From positions 11,256,816-11,320,815 of the forward strand of contig NC_091098.1 of the NCBI RefSeq assembly GCF_024713975.1: a stretch of DNA of 64,000 bases. The letters are read 5' to 3'. Numbering within the stretch: position 1 is the stretch's first letter; every line of letters starts with the position of its first letter. Origin of the DNA: Paralichthys olivaceus. Its lineage: Eukaryota; Chordata; Actinopteri; Pleuronectiformes; Paralichthyidae. The translations under genes and the position numbers were made by a program. The notes under the pieces are model-generated. The model was not told the DNA's origin, searched no databases, and saw only the letters and a program-made list of their open reading frames with translations. This document shows positions 13,001 to 24,875 of this stretch, in pieces.

Positions 13001-14834
13001 ATATATCGAATTTTATTGTATAGTTTTTTTCAGTACTGCTCTTGTACTTAAGCTTCCTGTCTAAAGTATAGTACATGTTTCTTCATTTACTTTATCTTTC
13101 CCCCTGTTTTGTTATGCCCAAATTATGTTAAATGAATCGTCTTCAAGATCAAGCTCTCTGACAACATGATCGTGGGTTCAGACTTTGAGGTGCACGCTGT
13201 CATCACTAATAGCCACATGGAGACAAGAACCTACGTCGTCCTGTTCTTCGCCAAAGCCGTCAGCTACAATGGGAAACTTGGAGATGGCTGTGCTTTCATT
13301 TCAGAAAAAGTTGAGGTGCCGTCAGGAGAAGGTTGGCACTGATCTAAAATGATTTTAATGATCTTCTGCTTTAGACCTGGTTGACTGATATATGATTGTG
13401 ATGTTGGAATAATTTTAATGTGAATAAGTGTTTATTTTCAGAAAGGCGCCTGCCCCTCAAACTGAAGTACGACAGTTATGGATCAGTGATCACTTCAGAC
13501 AGGCTGATCCAGCTGACAGCCATCACCATCGACAAAGAGACCGCTGACTACAACAAGACTGAGAAGACCATCGTCCTAGATGAGCCAGAAATAGACATCA
13601 AGGTATGGATGGGAGGATGGACAGGGGGAAGAAAATATTATTCATGAGCCATTAAAGTGTAGCCTACACTTGTGATATCCTTTAGATTCTAAAATGTATA
13701 AAAACTCAGAATGAATCAATCAATAAATTTTACTCTTAGTAAATTACATCATGCCATTAGCTCAAAATACAGCACATGCTGGAAATCACATAGATAATAT
13801 CCCACAATGCACAGAGACAAATTGTATTTTTTGCGAATCACACGTCACCAGTTGGAGTTCAGATTTAGCAAATGGTCCATTTAGTTGTATGAGAACTTAA
13901 CAATGAGCTGGAGGAATTTATATCAGAAAGACTTAATAACAATCAGTTGCAGTTCTGTGGTACAGACAATAATACAGTACAATTTTAAATAATTACTCAC
14001 TTGTCTGATTTGCATTGACTTGACACAAACCAAGGCTCACTTGCTGTGGACAAATGAAAAAGCCTTTATTAATGTGGCTAATGAATGGCAAAGAGAAAAC
14101 AATTTGTTTTAAATTCACTCCTGGCCTTCAGCAGGGTGACTAACCAGGAGTGAAGAATGAACCAGGCGTATGTCAGCCCTCATGGGAGATTGTTTGCATT
14201 ATTTAACAAGTGCACCTTTTCATTATGACTTAATGGTTATCAGTATTATACCACCTCTTACTTGATGAAACATATAATCCTGAACCCGTCTCTGCAGCTG
14301 ACGGGAGAAGCCAGGGTGAAGCAGCCAATGACGGCAGAGCTGACCTTGTTGAACACTTTACCAGAGTCACTGAAGGACTGCAGCTTCACCGTGGAGGGGG
14401 TCGGCCTCACCGAGGGAAAACCCATCACAGTAAAGTACGTCAGCTCCATCTGCAAATTTTACGAGCAGATTTATGCTTCACTTATATCTCCCAATTACCA
14501 TCGGTATGTTTAAAATTTTATGCACAAGACGGTGCTTAAATGGAACTAATTGTGATGAAGCTTAAAGCCAAAGCCAACAAAAACTAATAGCATTTACAGT
14601 AAACAATAGATAACAGAGATTACCAGAGGTGAGGACCTCTGGTTGCTTTGAAACATTATTCCTACTGTTGCACATGATTCTTGCAGGATTGGAACTGTGG
14701 GCCGGAAACAGGAGGCCAAAGCCAGAGTGGAGTTCAGGCCCACCAGGGTTGGCTCCAGCAGGCTGCTGGTGAACTTTGACAGCGACAAACTGAAGAACAT
14801 CAAGAGCTTCATCAATGTTGTTGTGAAGGAGTGA
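7060..14834 (+). CDS. tgm2: Protein-glutamine gamma-glutamyltransferase 2-like (transglutaminase)
   Basis: Calcium-dependent transamidase that cross-links Gln and Lys side chains. Fifteen exons: 7060-7069, 7484-7669, 8063-8296, 8503-8621, 8791-8919, 9957-10125, 10287-10419, 10548-10651, 11189-11277, 11467-11620, 12409-12497, 13148-13331, 13442-13602, 14298-14434, 14687-14834. They join in frame to 681 aa (human TGM2 has 687). An N-terminal beta-sandwich is followed by the core and two C-terminal beta-barrels. The catalytic triad is Cys273 (YGQCWVFA), His330 (NFHVWVDSW) and Asp353 (WQTSDPTPQ); Trp240 matches the transition-state Trp, and Cys365-Cys366 (FCCGP) match the redox vicinal pair. No signal peptide, as in TGM2. 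Exons 9+10 and 11+12 are single exons in mammalian TGM2 as I recall it. Neighbours favour TGM2; a TGM5-like fish paralogue is the alternative ([12 protein letters not shown] resembles TGM5). Confidence 0.9.
7264..7389 (+). repeat. Tandem duplication, 63-bp unit, in transglutaminase intron 1
   Basis: AAGATCAGTGAGTAACACTC begins at 7264 and again at 7327. Each is followed by AATCTGTCTTGATGATTTCT, with near-identical flanking bases. A recent local duplication. Confidence 0.85.
9265..9665 (-). repeat. Interspersed repeat, family A, reversed copy in intron 5 of tgm2
   Basis: Begins AGAATGGCACTCAGTAAGGC, then ACCTCTGCCAAGGCCCAAC and TTCAGTCAAGCTGCACC, then ATGATCCATGAGTTATTC. It ends near 9660 with CACAATCCTGCCAACAAA. 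The same motif order occurs at 28005-28150, so the two are copies of one family. Fragmented, with an internal T-run and AT-rich insertions. Confidence 0.7.
12150..12290. repeat. Interspersed repeat fragment in intron 10 of tgm2
   Basis: GAACTTGATCTTTGACTGAT is followed by TTACAGCCAAGTTTGGTGAA, CTCCTTCCATGCGATTTTGA and GTTATTTTGTACACACAC. This is a common fish repeat pattern (CAAGTTTGGTGAA...GAGTTAT...ACACAC). No coding capacity. Confidence 0.5.
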
Positions 14835-17474
14835 GTCAGAACAGAGTCTGACATCAGTAACAGCTTTTGTTATTTTATTTCGTGCCGCCATAAAGCTTTG
14901 CTTTTCCAAAATTCACTTAACATTTGAATCCAACTGTTATTCAAGAATATACTATGCTATTGTATCAGTAATTTGTTTTCAGAGTACACAAAAACACAAT
15001 AATCACCATCCTCTAACTAGATTGTGTAATGGAAAACTTGGAAAACCTTGAGTTGTTTTTTTTTTTATCAAGAGAGCAGCACTTCCCCACCTCTTTTTTC
15101 AAAAGATTTTGATGTTAACGAATATAAAGATTTTGAGAATAAAAACCTTAAAGCTGATATTCGTTGTCAGAGGGATAACGCCATCTCCTGGACTATTGAG
15201 CCCATTGTGCCTCTTCATTTACTTTAAGTCATTTGCAGACTTCCACAATTAGTGATTGAACTACCTTTCATCATTTAATGTGTCTTTATGACACTGTAGT
15301 AAATTGTATTGTTTTAATATATCACCATGGAAATGATATTGGCATAGTGTCAGTGATGGATGATGTTAGTCAGTATATGGTATTGTACTTTTAAGGCTCA
15401 GCCAAATGTCAAAAAGATCTTGTTTCATGTTGTATTAAGTGCAACTTGGTTCAATTCATTTTCACTTATGCAGTGGTTAGAAACTATCCTTCTCAGTCCT
15501 GTGTACTTACCTTATGTTGACTCCATGTAAAACACACATGTAGTTATTGTTCAAATGGTTCCAGTTTATTGGCATCCACCGAATTACTTTCATTACAGAA
15601 AAACTGACGGGCAAAGTCCTGGTGATACAGTGTGATTCTGCAGATGTCACACAGCAAGAAAGTAGGAAAAGACCTGACTCAAACAGTAAAGCACACGTGG
15701 GTCAAAATGTTGCTGAAGTCTCTCCTAGTGAACAGAACACTTCTTACTAATATCTTTAATAGTTGTATTATTAAAGATTAAACGTTGTATTCAAATACTA
15801 ATCAGGACGTTTACTGAAAAAGATTTGTAACAGCATTTCTCGCCCCAAGCTTGTTGCACCAGCACGTGAGTTAGTTATTGTTAACTCCTTTAACTTTAGA
15901 AAACACTCATGTCGGCAGCAGCAGAAGGTGCGACTGGCTTCTGAAAGCTTTACAAAATTAGGACTTTGTCTTGGTAAACTTCTCATCACATTTCACCACA
16001 AAACATCTCCATAAAGAATTCTTTCTTTCTGCATACAGACAACTGAAAATCAGATATGAGATACGCAAATAATACCTATAGTTTTGAGTTTGACAGGCAA
16101 TTGATTGAAAGTCCTGCTGTACCGAATATTACATTGGGAATAAGTCACTGACCTTAACGTATACATTTAGGGGTTTATACACTGTTTTGTAAATTTTCAA
16201 AAAAGACTCCAGGAGTGAGTCTGTTGCTAATCTTTAGTAAAATATTTCATCTTTACACAGGTGGGGCGAAGAAATATGAATCAGTTATTTATATTTTACC
16301 ATATTGTGGGAATTCCATTTTCTGAAATACTTGAGATTGAAGCCGAAAGTTCAAGTTAATTTCACATTATTGAATGTAACTTGTTGTTTTTTAATTTTCC
16401 CGTCCTGACCTAGTTCTTTCTTTCCCTACTTCCCACCCAACACACACTAAAACTAATGATTTGACACCTTTCTTTAGTTCTTCGTTCAGATGATACTGAT
16501 ATTTTTTGAATTTTAGCATTTCATAAATGCTTACGTAAAAACAAAAAACCAACAATGTTTCTGAGAGAGCAAACTGAATTGTTTCCCAAAACTCAAAGCT
16601 TCTGTAGTACACATGAACATAATTAGCCTCATCCCTTCCCAGGAATCTGTCCAAAAAGAGTGTGAAAACAAGTAGGTTTTTGAATTTGCAGTTTTAGTCT
16701 GTAAATGAGAAAAAACTAAACAAACAAAGCTTCTATTGTCAGGATGATAAGACTGTCCCACAAATCCTTTTTCATCTCAGACTATATGGTGTTACTAATA
16801 CCAGTGGGTTTTGCAGCGTCAATGACTAGCATTCATGAAATATCCAAAATCCAACATACCCAATCTGGTATCTCCTACTTGTACGCACTCATCCAAACCA
16901 TCTATCACACTATGTGTCAATAAAAAGCCATTAACTGAAAGCCCAAAAAATAAAACTAATGACGCATCCTATTCACAGTGTAGTCACAAAACTCTGAGAA
17001 CTGGAGAGCAAACGGCCCACCTTCACTCACTGAATACAAATGCAGCACACAGAAAGACACAGATCGACACGCCCTGAAAACCAATATTAATGTCTGTGAA
17101 AGATTTGCTTCTTTACTCCTCCACTCCTCCAAGAACAGTGACATCTCCAGCATTAAAAAAATAAAAACAAACAGGAAACAATCTTGTTCCAAGCTGGTGG
17201 GGTGGAATCCTTGTCGGTTGAGCAAGAAAGGGAAAAATCAAGGATGACAGAGTCTCTGTTCTCCTCTGCAGAGCATTTTGATTTCACCAAACCTTCCCTG
17301 TTGTGTCCCTTTCTCCCTCTTGTCATGCAGGTGGGCTGACTACTCTGCGGGGAGAGATTTTACCATGTGTCCTCTGGTGGGAGACATAGCTGCAGTATTT
17401 TTGTGAATCAATCATGGGGCTGGGTTTAGGTGAGGAGGAGCATCGGGGGGTTAGTTCTTCTGGGCAAAGACTCC
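14835..17474. other. Convergent 3' flanks of tgm2 and rprd1b
   Basis: The two genes face each other tail to tail, so this stretch should hold both 3' UTRs. An AATAAA in the tgm2 sense lies at about 15136 (GAGAATAAAAACC). The sequence is AT-rich with no further exon-like frames. Short open frames at 15547 and 16391 show no family resemblance. Confidence 0.5.
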
Positions 17475-20400
17475 TCAGTCGGTGGAGAAGAGGTCTCCAG
17501 CCGAGGGGAGCGGGGCCAGACCCCCAGTCACATTGGGCAGGAGAGAGAGGTCGGGGAGACTCTGGATGTGGGACTTAAGCTCTTTCCTCACCTGGGTCAC
17601 TCTCGCCAGTTTCTGCTTGTATTCCTGCAGTGGACAAGAAGATGCAGCACAGATACATTTGAGCTGAAAACTATTAACTACAAAGCAACGAACTTAATTC
17701 TTACAACTCTAACATCTTTGAAAAACATCTGTGTCACAGTATTTGTTTCTGAAATCTGGAAACGTGTACAATTCGATAAAGATGAACTTAACAAATCCAT
17801 TTAAAACGTAAAAATTAAAGTGTATGAAGACACACTGTCTTTTTTATCCATAGTAATTGTAGATTGGTTAATTTGCTCTTTGATATAAGGACAGTTTACA
17901 ACACAGACTGAGTTTCAGACAGACATGCAATGTCTCGGTTCTCTGTGTGCTGCTGAGATGTTAGGTTTGTGTATGTGGTGTCGAACCTCTAGTTTCTTCT
18001 CTCTCTCCATGAGCGCCTCCTTCTGGCTGCCGATGTATTCGGACAGCATGCGTGCCAGCTGTCTGCGGTCCTCCAGCTCTGCAGCCAGTCGGCCGTTGTA
18101 CTCAGCAAGCAGCAAACATGCTTCATCCACCGTCTTCGACAGCTTGTCTGCTGCCTCTTTGTCTGGAATCAGATCAAAGTGGCTTGTTAAAGTCACACAT
18201 CATGACGTTTAACTTTAGACACTTTATTCTCTTTTCAAAACCTTTCTTTCTGTCCATTCAAATAATTTCTTTTCACTATTGAACATTTGCCACGACACAC
18301 TATTTCCTTTTTGTGTTGTATATTTTTCCTGATATTGGTGAACAACCTGTCAACTAGGGATGTCACGATATTAAATTTTGGTGCCACGATTATTGTCAGA
18401 GGAAATATTTTGGTTTCACGATTATTTATACTATAGAAGGAAAAAGACACACAACAAACAATATACAGCGAATGTATAGCTAATAATATAGCTAATGAAC
18501 TAAAATCCTACGCAGCTGGTCAGAAACCGAAAGTAAACAAGGATTTCTCCTCTCGCTGTGTACTCTGATGGACACACAAATTATGTGACTTGCGAGAGGC
18601 AGGACACCATAGTTAGATAATGAAGTTTTTACAAATTCTTACAGTTATGAAATCGTGACGTTACCAAACCGCGGTTAAATTGATTAATGGTGACATCCCT
18701 ACTGTCAACACTGCATGGTTGTGTTTGTTCTTCTCAGTAATGAACTTTCTATTGTTTGTGTGTTTTTTAACCTGAATCAAATGACTCTTGTCTGTAATTT
18801 CCTCTCATTATAAACACATTTGACAACCCTCGCCATAGTTATACAGCACAATTAATTTAATGAGGGATTTTAAAATATAACAATATAAGATTTCATAAAG
18901 AGAACAAACAATAACCCTGCAGATCTATGCTGAAAATATATATATTACCAGTGATCTTCTCCAGCAGCGAAACATCCTGGACTTCCTGTGGAAGGGAGGC
19001 GATCTTCTGACGAACAGCTGCGTCACCTGATGCAGCATTCTCTAAGTCCTGCAGGGCCTTCACCAGCTCCTCTGTCTGTAGAGGTGTTTCAGGGATCAGA
19101 GAGAGATATTTAATTTTGTTTAAGAGTCGGGGAGACAGAAGACACCATGAGACATTTGAACAGAAAATGAGGGGTTTTGTGCGATTCAAACAAAAAGCTG
19201 GCCTCCTCACCAGCTGAGCTGCGGAGACATCTGTGTTTCTGGGAGAGTTGTGGCTTCTGTAGTCATCATCCTCGTCATCTTCTTCTTCATGAATCTTTTG
19301 GTAGCTTCGTTTCACAGCCTTCTTCTCCTCTGCAATGTCAAGTTTAGAAACCACTGAATAGAAAAACTCATGTTATTAAATTTACATAAGTTAATGTAGG
19401 TTTAATCCAAAAGTTTATTATGATTTTTTTAATTTAAAAATATGAACTGAAATTATTTTGGATTAAAGGTTACCTTGGAAAATACTGAAATGTTACCATT
19501 TTTACCATAGTCAGAGGTAAAGTTTATGATATGGCAGTTAAGTCACATTCAGCCTTTTTCAAATGAGGTAATCAACAGTCATTGCCAGCTTTGACAAAAG
19601 AGTAACATGAGACTGTCAAAGTTTCCCTTTAATATGGATACTAACACAAAGGTCAGATTTTGTAGGATTTTCTCACTATAATGTGTGGTATGGATCAGAA
19701 TTTTTTTTTTAAACTTTAAAATAGAAACAAGATGTCAACAAGTCTTGTTTTGATAATCAGTCATGAGCTATAATATTGATCCACCTCATGTTTCTGCAAC
19801 ATGCATGTGTGCAATATCAGCTCATTATTTAAAAAAATCCACACAATAAAAACTTAAAATTAAATATATTACATATAAGACATATTCAGAGACAACATAT
19901 TAATGACTCCCTCAGCTTATCATTCATGACACACTTCTCTCATAAGATGGAGAATATCCATCATGTATAACATTAGTATTAGTTGGAATGAAATTCTGGA
20001 GTCAAATTTAATTTGAATATTAGTAAAATTATATTTGATTTGAATGTGTATCTTTGATTTATTTTTTTAATCTATTGGTTCGGCAGCTCGGCGTCTGCTG
20101 ATTGCCACTGGCTCACGTGTGATCTCCACACAATGAGCGTGCCAATGTGGTTTTGTTTACCCCGAGAAAACAAGAGAGGGAAGGACACTCACTCATATTA
20201 GACATGTATAGACATTGCAACTCTTGTGAAAAGTGTACTATTGCTGGTATAGTGTCAAAATTATCAACAGGTGGGTTTCACTGTCTATGCTGGGAAATGC
20301 ACATTGCTCTTTAATAAAATAGACAAGACACCACGTATGCGACAGTGTACAGCTACTGTATATATGGTAAGCAGTAATAATAGGAGGATTGACAGCCCTA

Positions 20401-20709
20401 ATTAATATTGGAATAAAAAGCAGGTATCAGGTTTTACTTGGTGTCTGATCGAGAACCTTTTTGTGGTAACATCCACCCCTGTATATATTTATGTATAAGA
20501 ATGAGATTGTGTAACAGTGGTCTAACCTGAAGGCCTGGGGCTGTTTGTGTCTTCTATGGCCAGTTTGAGCTGCTGAATGAAGTCGGCTCTGTACAGGCTC
20601 CTCTCCTTCCAGATATTCAGCAGTCGCTCCATGTGCTTTTTACAGCCCTCATCTGCTTCACTGCAGGGAGACACAGGAACAGCACAGTTCAGCAGAAGAC
20701 AAGAACAAT

Positions 20710-20764
<55 letters not shown>

Positions 20765-21709
20765 ATTATACATCGAATTTCCATGTTATGCTGATGCATT
20801 TAGCCCAGCCCATAGAAACCAAAATTAACTTATCGCACACAGGATGATAGCATTTCTATAAATTGAGTGGATAAAGACATTATTATCCTATTTTCTTGTA
20901 CCTGGCAACGTGGGAGCAGGCATCAACAAGGACGGTCTCAAAGTCTTTGGTGAATTCTGGTCCTTTTTTCTTGCTGTTCTGGATGACATCATTGGCAAGA
21001 TACAGGAAAGTCAGCTTCCTGGAGCTTTTAGCTGGTGAAGAAAATGACAAAAATACTTATTTAAATCATTATATTACACATTATGAAGAATCATAATTCT
21101 AACGCTAGATACATTATTAAGAAACTTGGAGGATTGATTCAGTGTGAATCAGGAGAAACCTCATTCAATTTTGCTGTGAATCCAGACCAGGGACCATTTA
21201 CTTTCTTTAACATGATGAAATAACTTCTTATTTACATCTTCACTGATTTCCCAAGTAATAGTTCATAGACTGATCTCTGAGCGTGTGTGTAATATAGTGC
21301 TTATCCAATTTGGTGGGGGTATGTACTGAGCGCCATTCTAATGTTTTCTCTCCCTTGTAGAAGTGTTGTGTTTCCACATACAGAGGCGACAAACATAGCT
21401 TCTCTTTCAAAAACTACTGAAACTCCAAACATTTAGTATTATGTCAGCAACCATCAGTAAAATCTCCCACACTGACACCTGTGTCCATCTTCGCAGGTCA
21501 ACACTACCAGCATCACTGTTCCTCCACATGTGGCCATGCACACTGCAGCAGCTCTCACCTTTCTTCAGCTCTCTGTGCCACACTTTGACGATGAGGGCTG
21601 AGTGTTTGCGGTGGTGGATGATCCACAGAGACAGAGTCTGGACGCTCTGCTGAGAGCTGCTCAGCTCCGTCAGCTTCTTCTCCAGAGCCGACTCGGAGAA
21701 GGACGACAT
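17475..21709 (-). CDS. rprd1b: Regulation of nuclear pre-mRNA domain-containing protein 1B (CREPT)
   Basis: Nuclear protein that binds the RNA polymerase II C-terminal domain and recruits its phosphatase. Seven exons, minus strand: 21559-21709, 20902-21031, 20527-20660, 19211-19329, 18949-19075, 17987-18162, 17475-17624. They join in frame to 328 aa (human RPRD1B has 326). The start MSSFSESALEKKLTEL is identical to the family start. The CTD-interacting domain covers about residues 1-135 (QSVQTLSLWIIHHRKHS, FLYLANDVIQNSKKKGPEF). A variable acidic linker (HEEEDDEDDDY) follows, then the C-terminal coiled coil (KALQDLENAASGDAAVRQ, LLAEYNGRLAAELEDRRQLA) and the conserved tail GDLFSTD. ADEGCKKHMERLLNIW and the linker point to 1B rather than 1A. 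The donor after exon six (GAG|GTTCGA) is weak. Introns hold a hAT MITE, a (CA)n run and a family A repeat. Confidence 0.96.
18355..18701. mobile_element. 347-bp hAT-type MITE in an rprd1b intron
   Basis: The left end reads TAGGGATGTCACGATATT and the right end is AATGGTGACATCCCTA, inverted to each other. A perfect 8-bp target duplication CTGTCAAC flanks it (18347-18354 and 18702-18709), the hallmark of hAT transposition. The interior has no transposase frame. Confidence 0.9.
20085..20400. mobile_element. Probable hAT-derived fragment, right terminus only
   Basis: The right end reads GATTGACAGCCCTA at 20387-20400, which resembles hAT ends of the TAGGGCTGTCAATC type. I could not find a convincing left end or target duplication, so the left limit is arbitrary. 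Confidence 0.3.
20714..20754. repeat. (CA)n microsatellite
   Basis: About 20 CA units followed by (TA)n, in the rprd1b intron just upstream of the exon at 20527-20660 in transcript sense. Confidence 0.95.
21115..21350 (+). repeat. Interspersed repeat, family A, forward copy
   Basis: Motifs in order are TTTTGCTGTGAATCCAGACCAGGG, TTACTTTCTTTAACATGATG, CTTCACTGATTTCCCAAGTAA and, at the end, GGTATGTACTGAGCGCCATTCTA. The last is the reverse complement of the motif starting the copies at 9271 and 28005 (AGAATGGCRYT). Lies in intron 1 of rprd1b. Confidence 0.6.
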
Positions 21710-22250
21710 GCCGCCGTCCGGAGTGTGTTAGTGCCTCAAGTGTTTCCCCCGGACCCGCTCTGAAGTCACTGAGCTCCGAGCTGCTTAGGAGAAACTCGCA
21801 CCGTCATCAAAACTGAAGAAGTGTGGAAAACATCCGTACATGCAGCATTTAAACCGGCTCCTGCTGCCCGCTCCTGCCCCCCGGTGTTGGCTCTGTCCCG
21901 GGTTGAATATTTGGACCAGCGGTGCAGACTGTGCGGAGGTTTAGCAGCAGCGGTGTCTCCTCTGTCTCTAGTGTTTGTTTACAGCCGCAGCTAATGCTAG
22001 CCCGCCAAGCTAAGCAGCCATCTGCAGACCCGTGTTAAGGCTGCGCTTCGAGCCGAGGGCAGAAAGACGGAGCTTGTGTAAATGCACATCCACCGCGAGT
22101 CCTCCGTGTGTCCACAGGTTCAACCACACTGTTCAAAAGTCACGGAGAAACTCACACTTCGTCTTCGCTCGTCCAACTACTCTGGAAGATTTCTACGAGG
22201 AAAAAATGGCAGCCGTGCACTTTCACCTCAACATGTGCGTCGCATTTTAG

Positions 22251-22258
22251 TGACGTCA
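22251..22258. promoter_or_regulatory. cAMP-response element in the rprd1b promoter region
   Basis: The perfect palindrome TGACGTCA lies about 540 bp upstream of the rprd1b start codon in a CpG-bearing stretch. It is the consensus for CREB/ATF factors; use here is inferred from position only. Confidence 0.45.
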
Positions 22259-22602
22259 GAAGAGCGAGCCAGGCGGGCACAACCCCACAACCTCATGCAG
22301 AGTGAAGCATGTGAGGCGACTTTAAAACACACACACACACACACTTTACAGAAAATAACATCTAAAAACACAGGTTGAAACATTTTCAAACACACTGCGC
22401 CTGTTGTAATACTTGACTGAGGGTGAGTTTCTTTGTTTGAGACCAAACTAAACTTCACACACAAACTTCATCGCAGTTTTAGAAAAGGTTTGGAAGTGGG
22501 GTCAGACCTCTTTATATACAGTCTGTGGGTCAGACACAAAACTTTTCTTCATGTTTTGTCAATAATTTTCATTTATTGTCAAATGACCAGAGAACAAATC
22601 TA

Positions 22603-23021
22603 CGGAGCCCGTCTGGTGACACGGGTGGGCGGAAAAGAGATTCCGTGGCCACAAATTAATAACGCGTGGGAACGAGAAATGTTTGTCATTTCATCAGTGA
22701 GACTGTTGACTTTCTGGCATCAGTAGCTTCAGCTGCAAACATGGACAAGTTTAATCTGATTTAGTTTTATTTTAATCTAGTGATGATTTATAATGATATC
22801 CTGAAATCACTTGCGGTTAGACATGGAGTAATTCTGAGACACTTAATTCGGCTGCTCAAAAAGCACGGGCTCAAACGTAAACAATATGCTGACCTCGGGG
22901 AAGTTATAGATTTCATCATGCGTCTTAATAATTCGTGACCACCTAATAATCATCTCGTTCCCACGCATTAAACAAGTCTTGGAATTTTGTTTTTTCCACC
23001 CATGTCACCAGACGGGCTCTG
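22603..23021. mobile_element. 419-bp TA-flanked MITE with long terminal inverted repeats
   Basis: The left end reads CGGAGCCCGTCTGGTGACAC and the right end, reverse-complemented, CAGAGCCCGTCTGGTGACAT. The similarity continues for about 75-80 bp to a shared GCGTGGGAACGAGA. TA flanks both ends (22601-22602 and 23022-23023), which would be a TA target duplication as in Tc1/mariner-like or PIF/ISL2EU-like elements. There is no transposase frame inside, so it is non-autonomous. Confidence 0.82.
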
Positions 23022-23689
23022 TACAATATAAATTTAAATCTCTTCATATTTTTTTATATGTGAGTTAGTGTAGTCAACTTGTTGCAGGTGCACCTGCGAC
23101 TTTCTGACGTTTGCAACCTGCAGCTAACGTGTTACGGCAACAGAGTGCTGTTAGCATTCATTTGTATCACAGCAAACTTTTCCTAAAGTGCGTAGTTAGC
23201 TCTGACATGAAATTTGTTTTCACAGGCATTCCAGTACAATCAACACAAATAGACACATAGAGGCAACCCATAGGACAGAACATCACATGCAACATAAAAA
23301 CATCGAACCTAAAACATTCTTGTACATACAAGTTACATTGATAACAGTGACTACTTTATTTTGAATGCTCAACCTCAAGCCCTGAATTATTTAACTACAT
23401 CTTATTCACACAAAGCAGGCATCACACATCACGTACAGCTACACGCTACTCTTAAGACAGGATTTACTATGTTACTACGTTACTCACAACAGGGCTTATC
23501 TCTGCACCTGCTGGCTCTCTCTACGGAAAGTTCAACAACTAACTCATTCCTCTACACATAGATGACCTGCTAACTAGGGACTTACAAGCTGAGTTTGTTT
23601 CCAGACGATCACCGATTATCATATTACAGCAGTTAGAACAATATTTCTTCTATGAGTTAAAAACATAAATTATAGAAAAACATATGTAC

Positions 23690-23995
23690 ATAAAAAACTG
23701 ACTCATGCTGCAGCATTTTGGACAAATTTAAGGCTTTTCACAGACTTACTGGGACATCCTGATATTAAAGATGTTTTTAATTGTCATAATATTGCGCAGG
23801 TGGAAGGAGGCTGTCCTAGAGTCTTGTTTTACATGTGGGTCAAATGACATGTCCTGGTCAAACATAACTCCATGTTCCTCACAGTAGAGCTGGGGGCCAA
23901 ACTCATACCATCCTAGGTGACCATCTGGTCAGACAGGGTTTCTCTTCCACAGGGCCAATTCCAATTAATTCAGTTTTGGCTAAATTTAGTAGAAA
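23690..23995 (+). repeat. Dispersed fish repeat, class not determined
   Basis: Contains TGCAGCATTTTGGACAAATT, TTACTGGGACATCCTGATAT, ATATTGCGCAGGTGGAAGGA, GACATGTCCTGGTCAAACAT and ATTCAGTTTTGGCTAAATTT. I recognise this motif order as a very abundant teleost repeat, but I cannot name its family. Frames are closed. Confidence 0.5.
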
Positions 23996-24114
23996 TAAAA
24001 AGTTGAAATGAAAACTGAAAACCTACTTTTATGACTGTTCATTCTTATGTGTTATTTTTTATTTTTTATTTTTATTTTTTTCTACCTCAGTATCTTATTC
24101 TATTGTATTTTTAT

Positions 24115-24195
24115 TGTATCCAAATACCGGACTGCTATGACGACCTAATTTCCCTTTGGGGATGAATAAAGTAATATTTCTATCTATCTATCTAT
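24115..24195 (+). repeat. LINE 3' tail with (TCTA)n
   Basis: GACGACCTAATTTCCCTTTG followed by GGGATGAATAAAGTAATATT and then TCTATCTATCTATCTA is the typical 3' end of a fish LINE with its short tandem tail. 5'-truncated, as usual for LINE copies. Confidence 0.6.
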
Positions 24196-24804
24196 TTACT
24201 GTTCAACTATTACTCTGTCAAATGTTTGTTGATTTATCTGATATGAAAACCTTCTGAAAGACAACATAAGCATTACGAAAATCATCTTAATTACATGTTT
24301 GAATAGAAATGACCATCGAAGGTATTACTAAATCCCTTCTTCTGTTGAAAATGGAAGATCTTGCACAATGCAAATGTTTTTTCACTCAAATCTTTGTGTT
24401 TGTGCAGTCGTGGGAAATTTACATGTCTATTTGCCTGCACAATACTGTGGTTAACAAAATGCACAATATTCCTGTCAAAACAATGGGTTTGGTTGAGCAT
24501 CAGGCAAATTGTATGTTAGTGCAACAGGTGTGTTTCACGAAATGAGCCTCAAATATCGACCAAAATGCAAAATCAGCCACAGCAGCGCAAAGTCCTTTTC
24601 ATGAAAGACATTTTAACTAAAAAAAAAATCTGGTGCCACATTTGATTTTACTACTGTATCCTCTGTGATTCAAAAGCATGTGAGATTGGAAAATTAAAGA
24701 TTCATATTAAATCAAATGACCCAGAAAGCTTTAACTTATTTTTCTCACACTGTTTTGTTTCTCCTAAAAATTACTGGCTAGAATAAAAACAATCATTTCA
24801 CAAT

Positions 24805-24875
24805 AGTCACCTTGTGAAGCCCTGTGAGGCAAATTGTTATCATGGGCTATAGAAATACAATTTGATTGATTGATT
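24805..24875 (+). repeat. Retroposon-type 3' tail fragment with (ATTG)n
   Basis: AAGCCCTGTGAGGCAAATTG, ATGGGCTATAGAAATACAAT and TTGATTGATTGATTGATTAA form the familiar 3' end of an abundant fish repeat. Confidence 0.5.

Noticed and set aside
15547-15750. 67-residue open frame downstream of the transglutaminase stop
   Set aside because: The transglutaminase already ends properly in NVVVKE and the frame has no family resemblance; most likely 3' flanking DNA.
17430-17804. 124-residue plus-strand open frame
   Set aside because: Antisense to the last rprd1b exon and the adjoining intron.
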